Assembly: GCA_900544075.1 (NCBI GenBank)
Contig: UQTJ01000024.1
Span: 1 to 54,993, forward strand
Direction: 5' to 3'
Length of the DNA: 54,993 nucleotides
Source of the DNA: an uncultured Bacteroides sp.
GTDB taxonomy: Bacteria > Bacteroidota > Bacteroidia > Bacteroidales > Bacteroidaceae
Part shown: piece after piece, positions 7,004-16,224 of the stretch
Layout: every line of letters starts with the position of its first letter
How positions within the stretch are numbered: the first letter of the stretch is position 1
Program-made: the position numbers and the translations under genes
Notes under the pieces: generated by a model
Database searches by the model: none
What the model saw: the letters and a program-made list of their open reading frames with translations, nothing else
Told to the model about the DNA's origin: nothing

Positions 7004-8737
7004 ATGAAAGCAAAAATAATATTCTCAGTAATAACACTTTTCATATTGTCAGCGTGCGTAAAAGAAAGTTTTACCAATCCTCATAACGATAATATCGGCG
7101 ACTTATCTGTCACCATTACTGGAAATTCTATGTGGGGTTTCTCAAACAAGAATTCCAGAGCAGCCACAATAAGCCAAATACCTGAAAACGGAAAAATCAA
7201 GTTTTACAGCCAAGGCGGAATAACAGCTGATGGCGATACCTTGACATTAGAAAACGGACTATGGACCGGACTGAAAAATGACAAGTGGAACACAAGTGGG
7301 AATGATGCATCAATCGCTGCCTATTATCCTGTAATTAATGACTTCTCACAATTATATTCAGAAAACGGTGAGTTGCAGGACATGGTCTGGTGCAATACGA
7401 CTGCAAAATTGGGAGATAATGTAAACCTGTCTTTCAGTCATATGTTTGCAAAACTTGTGATAAACATAGAAAGCGAACTTAATGACACTGTGAAAGATGT
7501 GAAAGTAAAAATACCATCAAAAATCAGCGATATAGACTTTTACACAGGAAAACTTTCATTCTTGGAAGGTGGAAATGCGGATGTTACGTTGCCGCAAAAG
7601 TATAATGGCAAGTATGAAATATTCATACCGGCCTCAGATAAATGCAATATAGCATTAGACATCACATGCAATAAAGGTAAAAAGTATAATCCGTCAATAG
7701 ATAACAGTGAATATAAAGCTGGATATGAATATATATGTAATGTGAAACTTAGCAATAAGGGGAACGGTATATATACAACTACCGATTTCATTGCGTTTAC
7801 GCATTTGATAAACAATTATCTGATTTACGGAAATGAAGACTTAATATATAACGAAAAGAGATTATCAGATTTCTATGTAATGCAGGATGGAAAAAGGGTG
7901 TTTAATCTTTATAATGATTTAAGTTTTACAGAGGAAGAATCAAACGATATTAAAAGAATTGGGACCTCAAAAATAGGGTTCAAAGATATATTTAATGGTA
8001 ATAATCATACTTTAAAAAATATAATAATTGACAATAGTTACACATCTGAAATGGGTTTATTTAATTATATAGATGCAGATGGAGTAATAAAAAATCTTAT
8101 TATTTCAGATTGCAGATATAATGAAAATATAAGAGATAAGATCTCAATTCTTGTTGGTAAACAATATGGAATAATTAACAACTGCCACATCATTAATTGT
8201 ACGATATATGATAATAAAAATAACAGATATGCAGGAATTACTTATTCAAATCATGGAACTATAATAAACAGTAGCATTTCCAATATTAAATTAACAAATT
8301 CATCGGGAAGCTTAGGAGTAATGTGTTTTCAAAACGACGGAAATATCATTAACTGTAGAGTATATACAAATCTAACAAAAAGCCCCAAAGGCATAAGTTC
8401 TTCAATTGCAAGCGTTTACAACAATGGAAATATTTTCAATATATTCGTAGAAGATTCTGTAAACGATTTATATGGTTTTAGTTATAATAACAAAGAACAA
8501 GGCCAATACTATAACTATATAATACCTAAATCATATGAATCAAAATATATTGGAACAGACTATGCCCCTTCTTCATTACTCAAAGGCATCTCATTCTACC
8601 AAGACACAGCAGAAGAATACCAAACAAAAGCAAATACTCTAAACGAATGGATAGATAAAGAAGGAAAAAAGCAATACCCTACCCTCACTTTCCGCCGCTG
8701 GACAACAGACCCTACACAGAAAGTTATCTTTGAATAG
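7004..8737 (+). CDS. Fimbrillin-like lipoprotein with a GLUG-type beta-helix C-terminal half
   Basis: 577 residues. Signal with lipobox LFILSAC (Cys near 17). Residues about 30-250 show the fimbrillin (Mfa-like) layout: RAATISQIP, SIAAYYPV, VNLSFSHMFAKLVINIES, YEIFIPAS. Residues about 320-490 consist of irregular repeats such as GLFNYIDADGVIKNLIISDC, GKQYGIINNCHIINCTI, YSNHGTIINSSISNIKL and QNDGNIINCRVY, which look like GLUG repeats of a right-handed beta-helix. A surface adhesin or fimbrial tip role is likely but unproven. GAATG is preceded by TAAGGAG, an unusually good Shine-Dalgarno for this group. The repeat half is clearly more AT-rich than the N-terminal half and the last 50 codons, so it may have been exchanged. 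Confidence 0.78.
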   Translation: MKAKIIFSVITLFILSACVKESFTNPHNDNIGDLSVTITGNSMWGFSNKNSRAATISQIPENGKIKFYSQGGITADGDTLTLENGLWTGLKNDKWNTSGNDASIAAYYPVINDFSQLYSENGELQDMVWCNTTAKLGDNVNLSFSHMFAKLVINIESELNDTVKDVKVKIPSKISDIDFYTGKLSFLEGGNADVTLPQKYNGKYEIFIPASDKCNIALDITCNKGKKYNPSIDNSEYKAGYEYICNVKLSNKGNGIYTTTDFIAFTHLINNYLIYGNEDLIYNEKRLSDFYVMQDGKRVFNLYNDLSFTEEESNDIKRIGTSKIGFKDIFNGNNHTLKNIIIDNSYTSEMGLFNYIDADGVIKNLIISDCRYNENIRDKISILVGKQYGIINNCHIINCTIYDNKNNRYAGITYSNHGTIINSSISNIKLTNSSGSLGVMCFQNDGNIINCRVYTNLTKSPKGISSSIASVYNNGNIFNIFVEDSVNDLYGFSYNNKEQGQYYNYIIPKSYESKYIGTDYAPSSLLKGISFYQDTAEEYQTKANTLNEWIDKEGKKQYPTLTFRRWTTDPTQKVIFE

Positions 8738-8792
8738 AAGTATTATTATATTTTTTTTGGAGATTAAAGTCGTACATCTTGACTAAATATTG

Positions 8793-8800
8793 TATTTTTG
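8793..8800 (+). promoter_or_regulatory. -7 element for the coiled-coil protein gene
   Basis: TATTTTTG fits TAnnTTTG; the upstream -33 is weak. Transcription would begin near 8808, which excludes an in-frame ATG at 8790 and supports the start at 8826. Confidence 0.55.
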
Positions 8801-8825
8801 CGCAGTATTACAAATAAACAAAAGT

Positions 8826-9698
8826 ATGAATAAAAATAAATCTCTGATAATTATAATAGTAGTTCTTGCTATAATCATAGCCGGTGTATCATTCTTTGCA
8901 GTTCATCAGATGCAACAGAACAAAGAAATGTCCGAACTCTTTGCTGTAGAAAAAATGGAAATGGAGAATGAGTACAGTACCTTTGCTACACAATACGACG
9001 AACTCCAGATTCAGATTAACAACGACTCGCTGAGAGAAAAACTGGAAAGTGAAAAACTGAAGACACAAAGGCTGCTTGAAGAGTTGCGTCAGGTTAAATC
9101 GAGCAACGCTGCAGAAATCATGAGACTGAAGAAAGAGCTGAAGACTGTAAGAGCCGTTCTGAGAAGCTATGTCATGCAGATAGACTCACTTAATAAGATA
9201 AATGCAGCACTTAAGGAAGAGAACAGAGAGGTAAAGAGCAAATATAGTGCAGCTACACGACAAATCACTAACCTGTCGAAAGAAAAAGAATCATTGAATG
9301 AAAAAGTAACACTTGCATCACAATTAGATGCAACCAACATAGTTACAGAACCTCTAAACAGACGCAACCGCGAAGCAAGAAAAGCAAAAGATGTAAAGAA
9401 GCTTGCTATTTCATTTACTATAGTAAAGAACATTACAGCAAAGACCGGAAACAAAACTGTCTATGTCAGAATAGCAAAACCGAATAACGAAGTCCTTACG
9501 AAAAGTGCTTCAAACACATTTGCTTACGAAGACAGAAACATCTCATATTCAATAAAGAAGATGATAGAATATACCGGTGAGGAACAGACCGTTACAGTAT
9601 ATTGGGATGTAGAAGAATTCATGCCATCCGGTACATACAAGGTATATATCTTTGCAGATGGAAACATGATAGGACAAAACTCATTTACACTGAAGTAA
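8826..9698 (+). CDS. Membrane-anchored coiled-coil protein of unknown function
   Basis: 290 residues from MNKNKSLIIIIVV. One membrane helix (about 6-26) is followed by a long heptad-rich stretch (about 40-175: EKLESEKLKTQRLLEELRQVK, RLKKELKTVRAVL, LKEENREVKSKYSAATRQ), then a basic linker and a compact C-terminal domain (about 195-290) with alternating strands (KLAISFTIVKNITAKTGNKTVYVRIAKP, TVYWDVEEFMPSGTYKVYIFADG). The architecture is of a periplasmic coiled-coil spacer carrying an Ig-like domain; no named family recognised. The next gene, an S41 protease lipoprotein, begins 35 bases downstream and is probably co-transcribed. Confidence 0.75.
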   Translation: MNKNKSLIIIIVVLAIIIAGVSFFAVHQMQQNKEMSELFAVEKMEMENEYSTFATQYDELQIQINNDSLREKLESEKLKTQRLLEELRQVKSSNAAEIMRLKKELKTVRAVLRSYVMQIDSLNKINAALKEENREVKSKYSAATRQITNLSKEKESLNEKVTLASQLDATNIVTEPLNRRNREARKAKDVKKLAISFTIVKNITAKTGNKTVYVRIAKPNNEVLTKSASNTFAYEDRNISYSIKKMIEYTGEEQTVTVYWDVEEFMPSGTYKVYIFADGNMIGQNSFTLK

Positions 9699-9733
9699 AC
9701 CACGGATTGTCTATGCACAACACTAATAATAAA

Positions 9734-11098
9734 ATGAAAAAAACTATATATGGAATAATGGGCGGACTTCTCACAGCCGCCCTTGTTTCATCATGCGGAG
9801 AAGACCGCTCAGGAGAATACTACGCACTTATAACTACACAGACATGGATGTATGAAACCATGCAGAAGGAGTATCTGTATTATCAGGATATGCCGAATAA
9901 GAAATCATTAGACTTCTTTAAGAAGCCAAGCGATTTTCTAAATTCTGCCGTTTCATCAAAAGATAAGAAATCAGGAGCCACTTTCTCGCATATCGACTCT
10001 GTTTACGTTACTTCAAGAAGCACATCCAACACTCCTACATTTGGGTTTGAAGGTGCTATGGTAAGAGCTAATAACGGCTCTTACGGTATAAGAGTGCTAT
10101 ATACCCAGGAAAATTCTCCAGCCTATGAAGTTGGACTTAAAAGAGGTGATATCATCATTGCAGCCAACAGTAAAAAGATAAACAGTTCCGATCTGTTTTA
10201 CATCACATCACCAAAGGAAGCATACCTTTTCACAATGGGAAAACTCAATGAAAAGGGATTCGATACATTGCAAACCGTACAGATGCCTGCACCAAGAATA
10301 GTAGAAAATAATAATCTATACAAATCGCAGGTGACGGATTTTGGCGGCAAGAAAGTTGCCTATATAATGTATAATGAGTTTGGCAATAACGATACGGAAA
10401 AGCTGAAAGAACTGTTCAACAGCCTTGCCGGACAACCTGTCGACGACATTATCCTCGATTTAAGATATAATCCGGGAGGGTATGTCACTACTGCACAAAT
10501 GATTTCCACTAATCTTGCACCACAGGAAGCTATAGGAAATACTTTCCTGAAAATGACACATAACGATATCATCAACAGAACTGATGTCCTGAATTTTGAA
10601 CAGTCGTTATTGGCTAATGCCTCTGCTTTAAGCTATAACAACCTCTATATAATAACCTCAGGCAATACAGCATCAGCATCGGAGGTGGTAATAAACTGTC
10701 TGAAACCATATATGTCAGGAAGACTGTTTCAGGTAGGAACCGCGACTTTCGGAAAGAATGTTGCACAACAACTGTTCACAGACGAGGAACAGGCACCTAT
10801 GCTCGAATTCTGGCTTACAAACAGTCTTCTGAGCAATGCAGAGGATTTTAGCGATTATTATACAAGCGGATTAAAACCCGATTACGAAATAGCAGAAAAT
10901 CTTAAAGGAGAATTGGGAGAGTTGGGTACAGAACAGGACTCGCTCATGCTTCCTATCCTAAAACACATAGAAACAGGCAGTTTCCCGACTAAAGACAAAA
11001 CAGAGGAGACACCGGAAACAACATCAAGAAGCATCGAGGAGAAATATTATTTTAACAGTTCCATTGACCTGAAACCTAAATCAGCAATTTTAGAATAA
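9734..11098 (+). CDS. S41 family peptidase lipoprotein (C-terminal processing protease type) with PDZ domain
   Basis: 454 residues from MKKTIYGIMGG. Lipobox LVSSC near residue 20 anchors it to a membrane outside the cytoplasm. A PDZ-like part lies near 95-190 (GIRVLYTQENSPAYEVGLKRGDIIIAANSKKI). The S41 core includes KVAYIMYNEFG, DDIILDLRYNPGGYV, then ITSGNTASASEVVINCLKPY with the serine nucleophile motif, and ATFGKNVAQQ carrying the lysine general base. So both catalytic residues appear intact. The frame is open upstream to 9602, inside the previous gene, but only the start at 9734 gives a lipoprotein signal. Substrate unknown; such proteases trim secreted or envelope proteins. Confidence 0.86.
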   Translation: MKKTIYGIMGGLLTAALVSSCGEDRSGEYYALITTQTWMYETMQKEYLYYQDMPNKKSLDFFKKPSDFLNSAVSSKDKKSGATFSHIDSVYVTSRSTSNTPTFGFEGAMVRANNGSYGIRVLYTQENSPAYEVGLKRGDIIIAANSKKINSSDLFYITSPKEAYLFTMGKLNEKGFDTLQTVQMPAPRIVENNNLYKSQVTDFGGKKVAYIMYNEFGNNDTEKLKELFNSLAGQPVDDIILDLRYNPGGYVTTAQMISTNLAPQEAIGNTFLKMTHNDIINRTDVLNFEQSLLANASALSYNNLYIITSGNTASASEVVINCLKPYMSGRLFQVGTATFGKNVAQQLFTDEEQAPMLEFWLTNSLLSNAEDFSDYYTSGLKPDYEIAENLKGELGELGTEQDSLMLPILKHIETGSFPTKDKTEETPETTSRSIEEKYYFNSSIDLKPKSAILE

Positions 11099-11127
11099 AA
11101 AAATAGAAATCTTTTCAACAATATACT

Positions 11128-11157
11128 TTGTTTTTTTGTTAATAAGGCATATATTTG
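11128..11157 (+). promoter_or_regulatory. Consensus promoter of the first TolC-adaptor-permease operon
   Basis: TTTG with TTG at 11128-11130, 19 bases, TATATTTG at 11150-11157. Full consensus, 43 bases ahead of the TolC start codon. Confidence 0.8.
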
Positions 11158-11200
11158 CAATGTTGCATAAACAACCAAACAAAAAAACATTTCATTTGGT

Positions 11201-12664
11201 ATGAAAAGATTTCTTAGCTTAATCCTATTGGCCGGAATTACAATCAACGGTTTCAGCCAACGCATCCTGTCATTAGACAGTTGCAGAAACCTTGCTATCC
11301 AGAATAACAAGGAACTGCGTATAGCACAGGAGAAAATAAATGCCGCCCATTATAACAAGAAGGCTGCATTTACAAACTATCTGCCTAAGTTCGACATTAT
11401 GGCAACCTACATGCGTACGCAGAAAGAGATTTCATTGCTCAGCGACGAGCAGAAAAATTCAATCAGTAACATCGGAACTGCCACAGGTGCACAGTTGCAG
11501 CAACAATTTCAGCAGATTGCAGCTGCTAATCCTATGTTAATACCATTGCTGGAACCATTGCAGGGCATGATACCGGGACTGACAGCCGGACTTAACGGAG
11601 TAGGCCAGGGACTTGTAGATGCTTTCCGCACTGACACAAGAAATATGTTTGCAGGTGCCGCTACCCTAACCCAACCATTGTTCATGGGTGGAAAAATCAT
11701 CGCTTACAACAAGATTACAAAATATGCCGAACAGTTGGCTCAGATGCAGCATGCCACAGGTATGGAAGACCTCATTCTGAACACAGACAAGGCTTACTGG
11801 CAGGTGGTTTCTCTTGTAAATAAGAAAAAACTGGCTGAAAGTTATCTTGAACTATTGGAAACTCTTGATTCGGACATAGACAAGATGATAGCTGAAGGTG
11901 TTGCCACAAAAGCTGACGGACTCAGCGTCAAGGTAAAGAGAAATGAAGCCGAAGTGACACTTATGAAAGTGGAAAACGGATTGAGCCTCTCTAAGATGGT
12001 TTTATGTCAGATATGCGGTTTGCCTCTTGACACGGAAATCTCGTTAGCCGACGAGGATATGGAAAATCTTACATTACCTAATTTATATACAGAAAGTAAT
12101 GTAAACACAGCTCTGGCAAACAGACATGAGCTTAAAAGTCTTGAACTGGCATCGCAGATATACAGACAGAAAGTAAATGTGGTACGTTCTGAGTTCCTTC
12201 CTTCACTCGCACTTACAGCAAACTATGCAGTTACAAACCCGTCGCTTGTCAATGGATTTGAAAACAAATTCAGAGGTTTCTGGGCTGCCGGTGTGGTGCT
12301 CAAGATTCCTGTATTCCATTGGGGAGAAGGCATCTACAAAGTCAGGGCTGCAAAAGCAGAAGCAAACATCGCCAGATATCAGCTTGAAGACGTGAAGGAG
12401 AAAGTGGAACTCCAGGTGACACAAAGTTCATATAAGGTAAACGAAGCTACAAAACAGCTTCACATGGCAGAACAGAACATGGACAAGGCCGAAGAGAACC
12501 TTCGTTTTGCAACTCTCGGTTTCAAGGAAGGTGTGATACCTACAAGCAATGTCCTTGAGGCTCAGACTGCCTGGCTTTCTGCACAATCAGGCAAAATAGA
12601 CGCTCAGATAGATATGAAGATGAGCGAACTGTATTTACTAAAATCAATGGGAACATTAAAATAA
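11201..12664 (+). CDS. TolC-family outer membrane efflux channel
   Basis: 487 residues with a cleavable signal (ILLAGITINGFSQ). Mature N-terminus RILSLDSCRNLAIQNNKELRIAQEKINAA is the standard TolC-family opening, and the two-fold repeat of long helices is visible (TKYAEQLAQMQHATGMEDLILNTDKAYWQVVSLVNKKKLAESYLELLE, and VELQVTQSSYKVNEATKQLHMAEQNMDKAEENLRFATLGFKEGVIPTSNVLEAQTAWL). A hydrophobic Gly/Pro-rich stretch (MLIPLLEPLQGMIPGLTAGLNGVGQG, about 113-140) sits in the first half where the barrel strands are expected. First gene of a four-gene export operon. Confidence 0.92.
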   Translation: MKRFLSLILLAGITINGFSQRILSLDSCRNLAIQNNKELRIAQEKINAAHYNKKAAFTNYLPKFDIMATYMRTQKEISLLSDEQKNSISNIGTATGAQLQQQFQQIAAANPMLIPLLEPLQGMIPGLTAGLNGVGQGLVDAFRTDTRNMFAGAATLTQPLFMGGKIIAYNKITKYAEQLAQMQHATGMEDLILNTDKAYWQVVSLVNKKKLAESYLELLETLDSDIDKMIAEGVATKADGLSVKVKRNEAEVTLMKVENGLSLSKMVLCQICGLPLDTEISLADEDMENLTLPNLYTESNVNTALANRHELKSLELASQIYRQKVNVVRSEFLPSLALTANYAVTNPSLVNGFENKFRGFWAAGVVLKIPVFHWGEGIYKVRAAKAEANIARYQLEDVKEKVELQVTQSSYKVNEATKQLHMAEQNMDKAEENLRFATLGFKEGVIPTSNVLEAQTAWLSAQSGKIDAQIDMKMSELYLLKSMGTLK

Positions 12665-12673
12665 TAAAAAGAT

Positions 12674-13660
12674 ATGGCTGATAAATCACAACACAGCAAC
12701 GTTTTGCTGGCATTTTTTACATTGGTGGCTGCTATTGTCATCGTTAGCGTTATTGGGTTCTTCACTCTTGGTAAAGGTCCTGAGATAATCCAGGGACAGG
12801 CTGAAGCTACTGAATACAGAGTTTCAAGTAAGGTCCCGGGACGTGTACTGAAATATTTCGTCACTGAAGGCGACAAGGTTAAGGCCGGTGATACACTCGC
12901 CATTCTTGAAGCACCGGACGTTATGGCTAAACTGATGCAGGCACAGGCTGCCGAACAGGCTGCACTTGCAATGAACCAGAAAGCAAACAAAGGTACCCGT
13001 GCAGAACAGCTACAGGCTGCTTTTGAAATGTGGCAGAAGGCCAAAGCCGGTCTGGAAATTGCTGAGAAATCATATAAAAGAGTAAATAATCTGTTTGAAC
13101 AGGGAGTTATCTCAGAACAGAAAAGAGATGAGGCTAAGGCTCAGTATGAAGCTATGAAGGCTACTGAGAAGGCTGCAAATGCACAATACACAATGGCCAA
13201 GAACGGAGCACAGGCAGAAGACAAGGCTATGGCTGCTGCACAGGTGGAACGTGCAAAAGGTGCCGTGGCTGAAGTTTCATCATACATCAACGAAACTTAT
13301 CTCGTTGCTTCAGCAGACGGTGAAGTGACAGAAATCTTCCCTAAAGTAGGCGAACTGGTAGGTACAGGTGCACCTATAATGAATGTTGCACAGATGGACG
13401 ATATGTGGATTACATTCAACGTAAGAGAAGATTTACTTAAGGATTTCACTGTAGGCGGAGAAATAAAGGCATATATTCCTGCTCTTGAAAAAGATGCCGT
13501 TCTGAAGGTTTACTACATGAAAGACTTAGGCACATATGCCGCATGGAAAGCTACAAAAACTACAGGACAGTTCGACCTCAAGACTTTTGAGGTAAGGGCA
13601 AAAGCCGTAGAAAATGTAGAGAACCTGCGTCCGGGAATGTCTGCTATAATTGAAAAATAA
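12674..13660 (+). CDS. HlyD/YbhG-type periplasmic adaptor
   Basis: 328 residues with one N-terminal membrane helix (about 10-32). The lipoyl-like half motifs flank a long coiled hairpin: VSSKVPGRVLKYFVTEGDKVKAGDTLAILEAPD (about 50-82) and ASADGEVTEIFPKVGELVGTGAPIMNVAQ (about 212-240). The hairpin is very Ala/Gln/Lys-rich (QAAEQAALAMNQKANKGTRAEQLQAAFEMWQKAKAGLEIAEKSYKR). It bridges the two inner-membrane permeases encoded next and the TolC channel encoded just before. Intergenic gaps of 9 and 10 bases make one operon. Nearest known arrangement: YbhG with YbhF/S/R. Confidence 0.9.
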   Translation: MADKSQHSNVLLAFFTLVAAIVIVSVIGFFTLGKGPEIIQGQAEATEYRVSSKVPGRVLKYFVTEGDKVKAGDTLAILEAPDVMAKLMQAQAAEQAALAMNQKANKGTRAEQLQAAFEMWQKAKAGLEIAEKSYKRVNNLFEQGVISEQKRDEAKAQYEAMKATEKAANAQYTMAKNGAQAEDKAMAAAQVERAKGAVAEVSSYINETYLVASADGEVTEIFPKVGELVGTGAPIMNVAQMDDMWITFNVREDLLKDFTVGGEIKAYIPALEKDAVLKVYYMKDLGTYAAWKATKTTGQFDLKTFEVRAKAVENVENLRPGMSAIIEK

Positions 13661-13670
13661 ATAAGCCAAT

Positions 13671-14843
13671 ATGTCGAATACCGCCTATAAATTGATAAAG
13701 ATAATGAGGCGCGAGGTGCTTCGTATCGCTACAAAACCGATGTATCTGTTTTGTATGATTATAGCGCCTCTGCTCTGTTACGTGTTCTTCGCTACTCTTA
13801 TGAGTAACGGACTGCCGACAGACCTGCCTGCCGGGGTGGTGGACCTCGACAATACATCTACCACAAGAAATATTATCAGAAATCTGGATGCTTTCCAGCA
13901 GACAAAGATAGTGGCACATTATAGTAGTGTGGCAGAAGCAAGAAAAGCCGTACAAAAAGGTGAAATATATGCCTTCTACTACATTCCTGAAGGGACTACC
14001 GAGGAAACACTCGCCAGCAGACAGCCTAAGGTTTCATTTTATGCAAACTATTCATATCTTATAGCAGGTTCTCTGATATACAGAGATATGAGAACCATGT
14101 CAGAGTTAGCAGGAGGAGCTGTAGGAAGAGCAACACTTTATGCCAAAGGTGCTACAGAGGACCAGGCTATGGCATTTCTGCAACCAATAGTCATAGACAC
14201 ACATGCCATACACAATCCATGGTTGAATTATTCCATTTATCTGTGTAATACCCTTTTCCCTGGAGTGCTGATGCTGCTGATATTCCTAACCACAGCATAC
14301 ACTTTAGGTACAGAGATTAAAGACAATGCAGGAAAAGAGCTGATGAGACTGGCCGATGGTTCCATTGTGACAGCACTTGTCGGAAAGATTCTGCCTCAGA
14401 CATTGGTGTTTTTCATTATGGCTACATTCCATAATATCTACCTGTACGGATTTCTGCATTTCCCATGTCATGGAGGAATTTTCCCTATGATCATGGCAGG
14501 TCTGTTGCTTGTATTGGCATCACAGTCTGTAGGAATATTCTTTTACGGACTTTTCGGTTCGCTGCGTCTTTCATTAAGTGCGGCTTCTCTTTGGGGAGTA
14601 CTGTCATTCTCCATTTCGGGATTTACATTCCCGGTAATGGCGATGCACCCTACCCTGCAGACACTTAGTAACCTGTTTCCGTTGAGGCACTACTTCCTGC
14701 TATACGTGAATCAGGCACTCAACGGATATCCGATAATTTATGCATGGCATTCCGTAGTGGCACTAATGCTGTTCCTTCTCTTGCCGTTCTTCGTACTGAA
14801 GAAGCTGAGACATATTATGGAGACATATGAATATCTCCCTTAA
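13671..14843 (+). CDS. ABC-2 type transporter permease (first of two)
   Basis: 390 residues: an N-terminal helix (about 22-45), a periplasmic domain (about 45-180, with VVDLDNTSTTRNIIRNLDAFQQTKIV) and five further helices from about 190 to the C-terminus. This is the YhgE/YbhS-like ABC2_membrane layout. The segment GTEIKDNAGKELMRLADGSIVTALVGKILPQ between helices is the usual cytoplasmic coupling loop. It should pair with the following permease to form a heterodimer. No ATP-binding subunit is encoded in this operon; either a distant gene supplies it or transport is energised otherwise. Confidence 0.88.
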   Translation: MSNTAYKLIKIMRREVLRIATKPMYLFCMIIAPLLCYVFFATLMSNGLPTDLPAGVVDLDNTSTTRNIIRNLDAFQQTKIVAHYSSVAEARKAVQKGEIYAFYYIPEGTTEETLASRQPKVSFYANYSYLIAGSLIYRDMRTMSELAGGAVGRATLYAKGATEDQAMAFLQPIVIDTHAIHNPWLNYSIYLCNTLFPGVLMLLIFLTTAYTLGTEIKDNAGKELMRLADGSIVTALVGKILPQTLVFFIMATFHNIYLYGFLHFPCHGGIFPMIMAGLLLVLASQSVGIFFYGLFGSLRLSLSAASLWGVLSFSISGFTFPVMAMHPTLQTLSNLFPLRHYFLLYVNQALNGYPIIYAWHSVVALMLFLLLPFFVLKKLRHIMETYEYLP

Positions 14844-14857
14844 TACTATTTTGAATT

Positions 14858-16123
14858 ATGAAACATCAACCATTTAGAAATATTGTCCGTCAGGGATTCT
14901 CAAGTCTGTTCCATATATGTGCTAAGGAACTGAAAAGCGTTTTTAAGGACCAGGGAGTACTTATATTCTTCATTCTTGTTCCTTTGGCATATCCTTTGGT
15001 ATATGCATTTATATATACTGAGGAAGTTGTCAGAGATGTTCCTGCCGCTGTTGTAGACAATAGCCATTCATCCTTAAGCAGAGAATTTATAAGAATGGTG
15101 GATGCTACTCCTGACATTAAGGTACAGTCCTATTGTGCCGACATGGAGGAAGCGCAGAATCTTATAGAGGAAGGAAGGGTGTATGGCATAATATACATTC
15201 CAGAAGAATTTGCACGCGATATTTCTCAAGGGAAACAAACTTCCGTAAGCATATTCAGCGACATGAGCGGACTGCTGTACTACAAATCTCTGCTGATGGC
15301 TACAACGAATGTATCTCTTGAGATGAACAAGGATATAAAAATCAAGAGAATGGGTAACACCACTGCACGCCAGGATGAGATAAGCACTGCTCCCATTGAA
15401 TATGAAGAAGTATCACTGTTCAATCCTCAGGACGGATTTGCAAGTTTCCTTATACCCGCCGTTCTAATACTGATAATACAGCAGACATTGTTGCTCGGTA
15501 TAGGTTTATCGGCCGGAACAGCAAGAGAAACAAACAGATATCAGGACCTTGTTCCGTTAAGCAGAAAATACAATGGTACACTTAGAATCGTACTGGGCAA
15601 ATCTTTGGCATATTTTCTGATTTATGCCATAGTTTCGGCCTATGTGTTATGTGCAGTGCCAAAAATGTTCAGTCTGGTTCAGTTGCCCGACCCTATAACA
15701 TTGCTGGTATTTATACTTCCTTATCTGTTTGCCTGCATATTCTTTGCGATGACATGTTCCATATTCATCCATCACAGAGAATCGTGTATGATGATTTATG
15801 TATTCACGTCTGTACCTCTGCTGTTCATCTCCGGCATATCATGGCCCGGAGCCGCAATTCCTGATTTCTGGAAAGTGGTCTCATGGATTTTCCCGTCTAC
15901 TTTCGGCATAAACGGATTTGTCAGAATCAACAGTATGGGTGCCACATTGTCTGATGTTCTGCCTGAGTTCAGGGCACTCTGGATTCATACAGGCATATAC
16001 TTCATAACCACCTGCATAGTTTATCGCAGACAGATACAGATAAGCCACAGACATGTGGAAGAAAAACTCAAAAAAGCAAGAAAATATTTCCGACTGAAGA
16101 AAAAAGAGAATATTATAGCGTAA
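14858..16123 (+). CDS. ABC-2 type transporter permease (second of two)
   Basis: 421 residues with the same plan as the previous gene: helix near 35-55 (ILVPLAYPLVYAFIYTEEVV), periplasmic domain (AAVVDNSHSSLSREFIRMVDATPDIKV is homologous in position to the partner), then five helices (about 195-400). The coupling loop is GTARETNRYQDLVPLSRKYNGTLRIVLGKSL. The C-terminus is strongly basic (KKARKYFRLKKKENIIA). The 14-base gap and the similar architecture argue for a permease heterodimer. A hairpin with a T-run follows at 16184, ending the operon. Confidence 0.88.
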   Translation: MKHQPFRNIVRQGFSSLFHICAKELKSVFKDQGVLIFFILVPLAYPLVYAFIYTEEVVRDVPAAVVDNSHSSLSREFIRMVDATPDIKVQSYCADMEEAQNLIEEGRVYGIIYIPEEFARDISQGKQTSVSIFSDMSGLLYYKSLLMATTNVSLEMNKDIKIKRMGNTTARQDEISTAPIEYEEVSLFNPQDGFASFLIPAVLILIIQQTLLLGIGLSAGTARETNRYQDLVPLSRKYNGTLRIVLGKSLAYFLIYAIVSAYVLCAVPKMFSLVQLPDPITLLVFILPYLFACIFFAMTCSIFIHHRESCMMIYVFTSVPLLFISGISWPGAAIPDFWKVVSWIFPSTFGINGFVRINSMGATLSDVLPEFRALWIHTGIYFITTCIVYRRQIQISHRHVEEKLKKARKYFRLKKKENIIA

Positions 16124-16182
16124 CAGGCAGTAAGTTCATCATTATTAACAATTCATCTTATACTAATAAGAGATAATACTAT

Positions 16183-16190
16183 TAGCTTTG
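16183..16190 (+). promoter_or_regulatory. -7 element for the TonB-domain gene, embedded in a terminator arm
   Basis: TAGCTTTG fits TAnnTTTG; upstream -33 is weak. Seven of its eight bases lie in the left arm of the hairpin at 16184. A transcript from here would start near 16197. Confidence 0.45.
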
Positions 16191-16224
16191 CAAATGGTTT
16201 TAAAAACGTTTGCAAAGCTTTTTT
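16184..16224 (+). terminator. Intrinsic terminator of the ABC-2 export operon
   Basis: AGCTTTGCAAA (16184-16194) and TTTGCAAAGCT (16209-16219) form a perfect 11-bp stem with a 14-base loop; a run of six T (16219-16224) follows and touches the next start codon. Confidence 0.7.
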
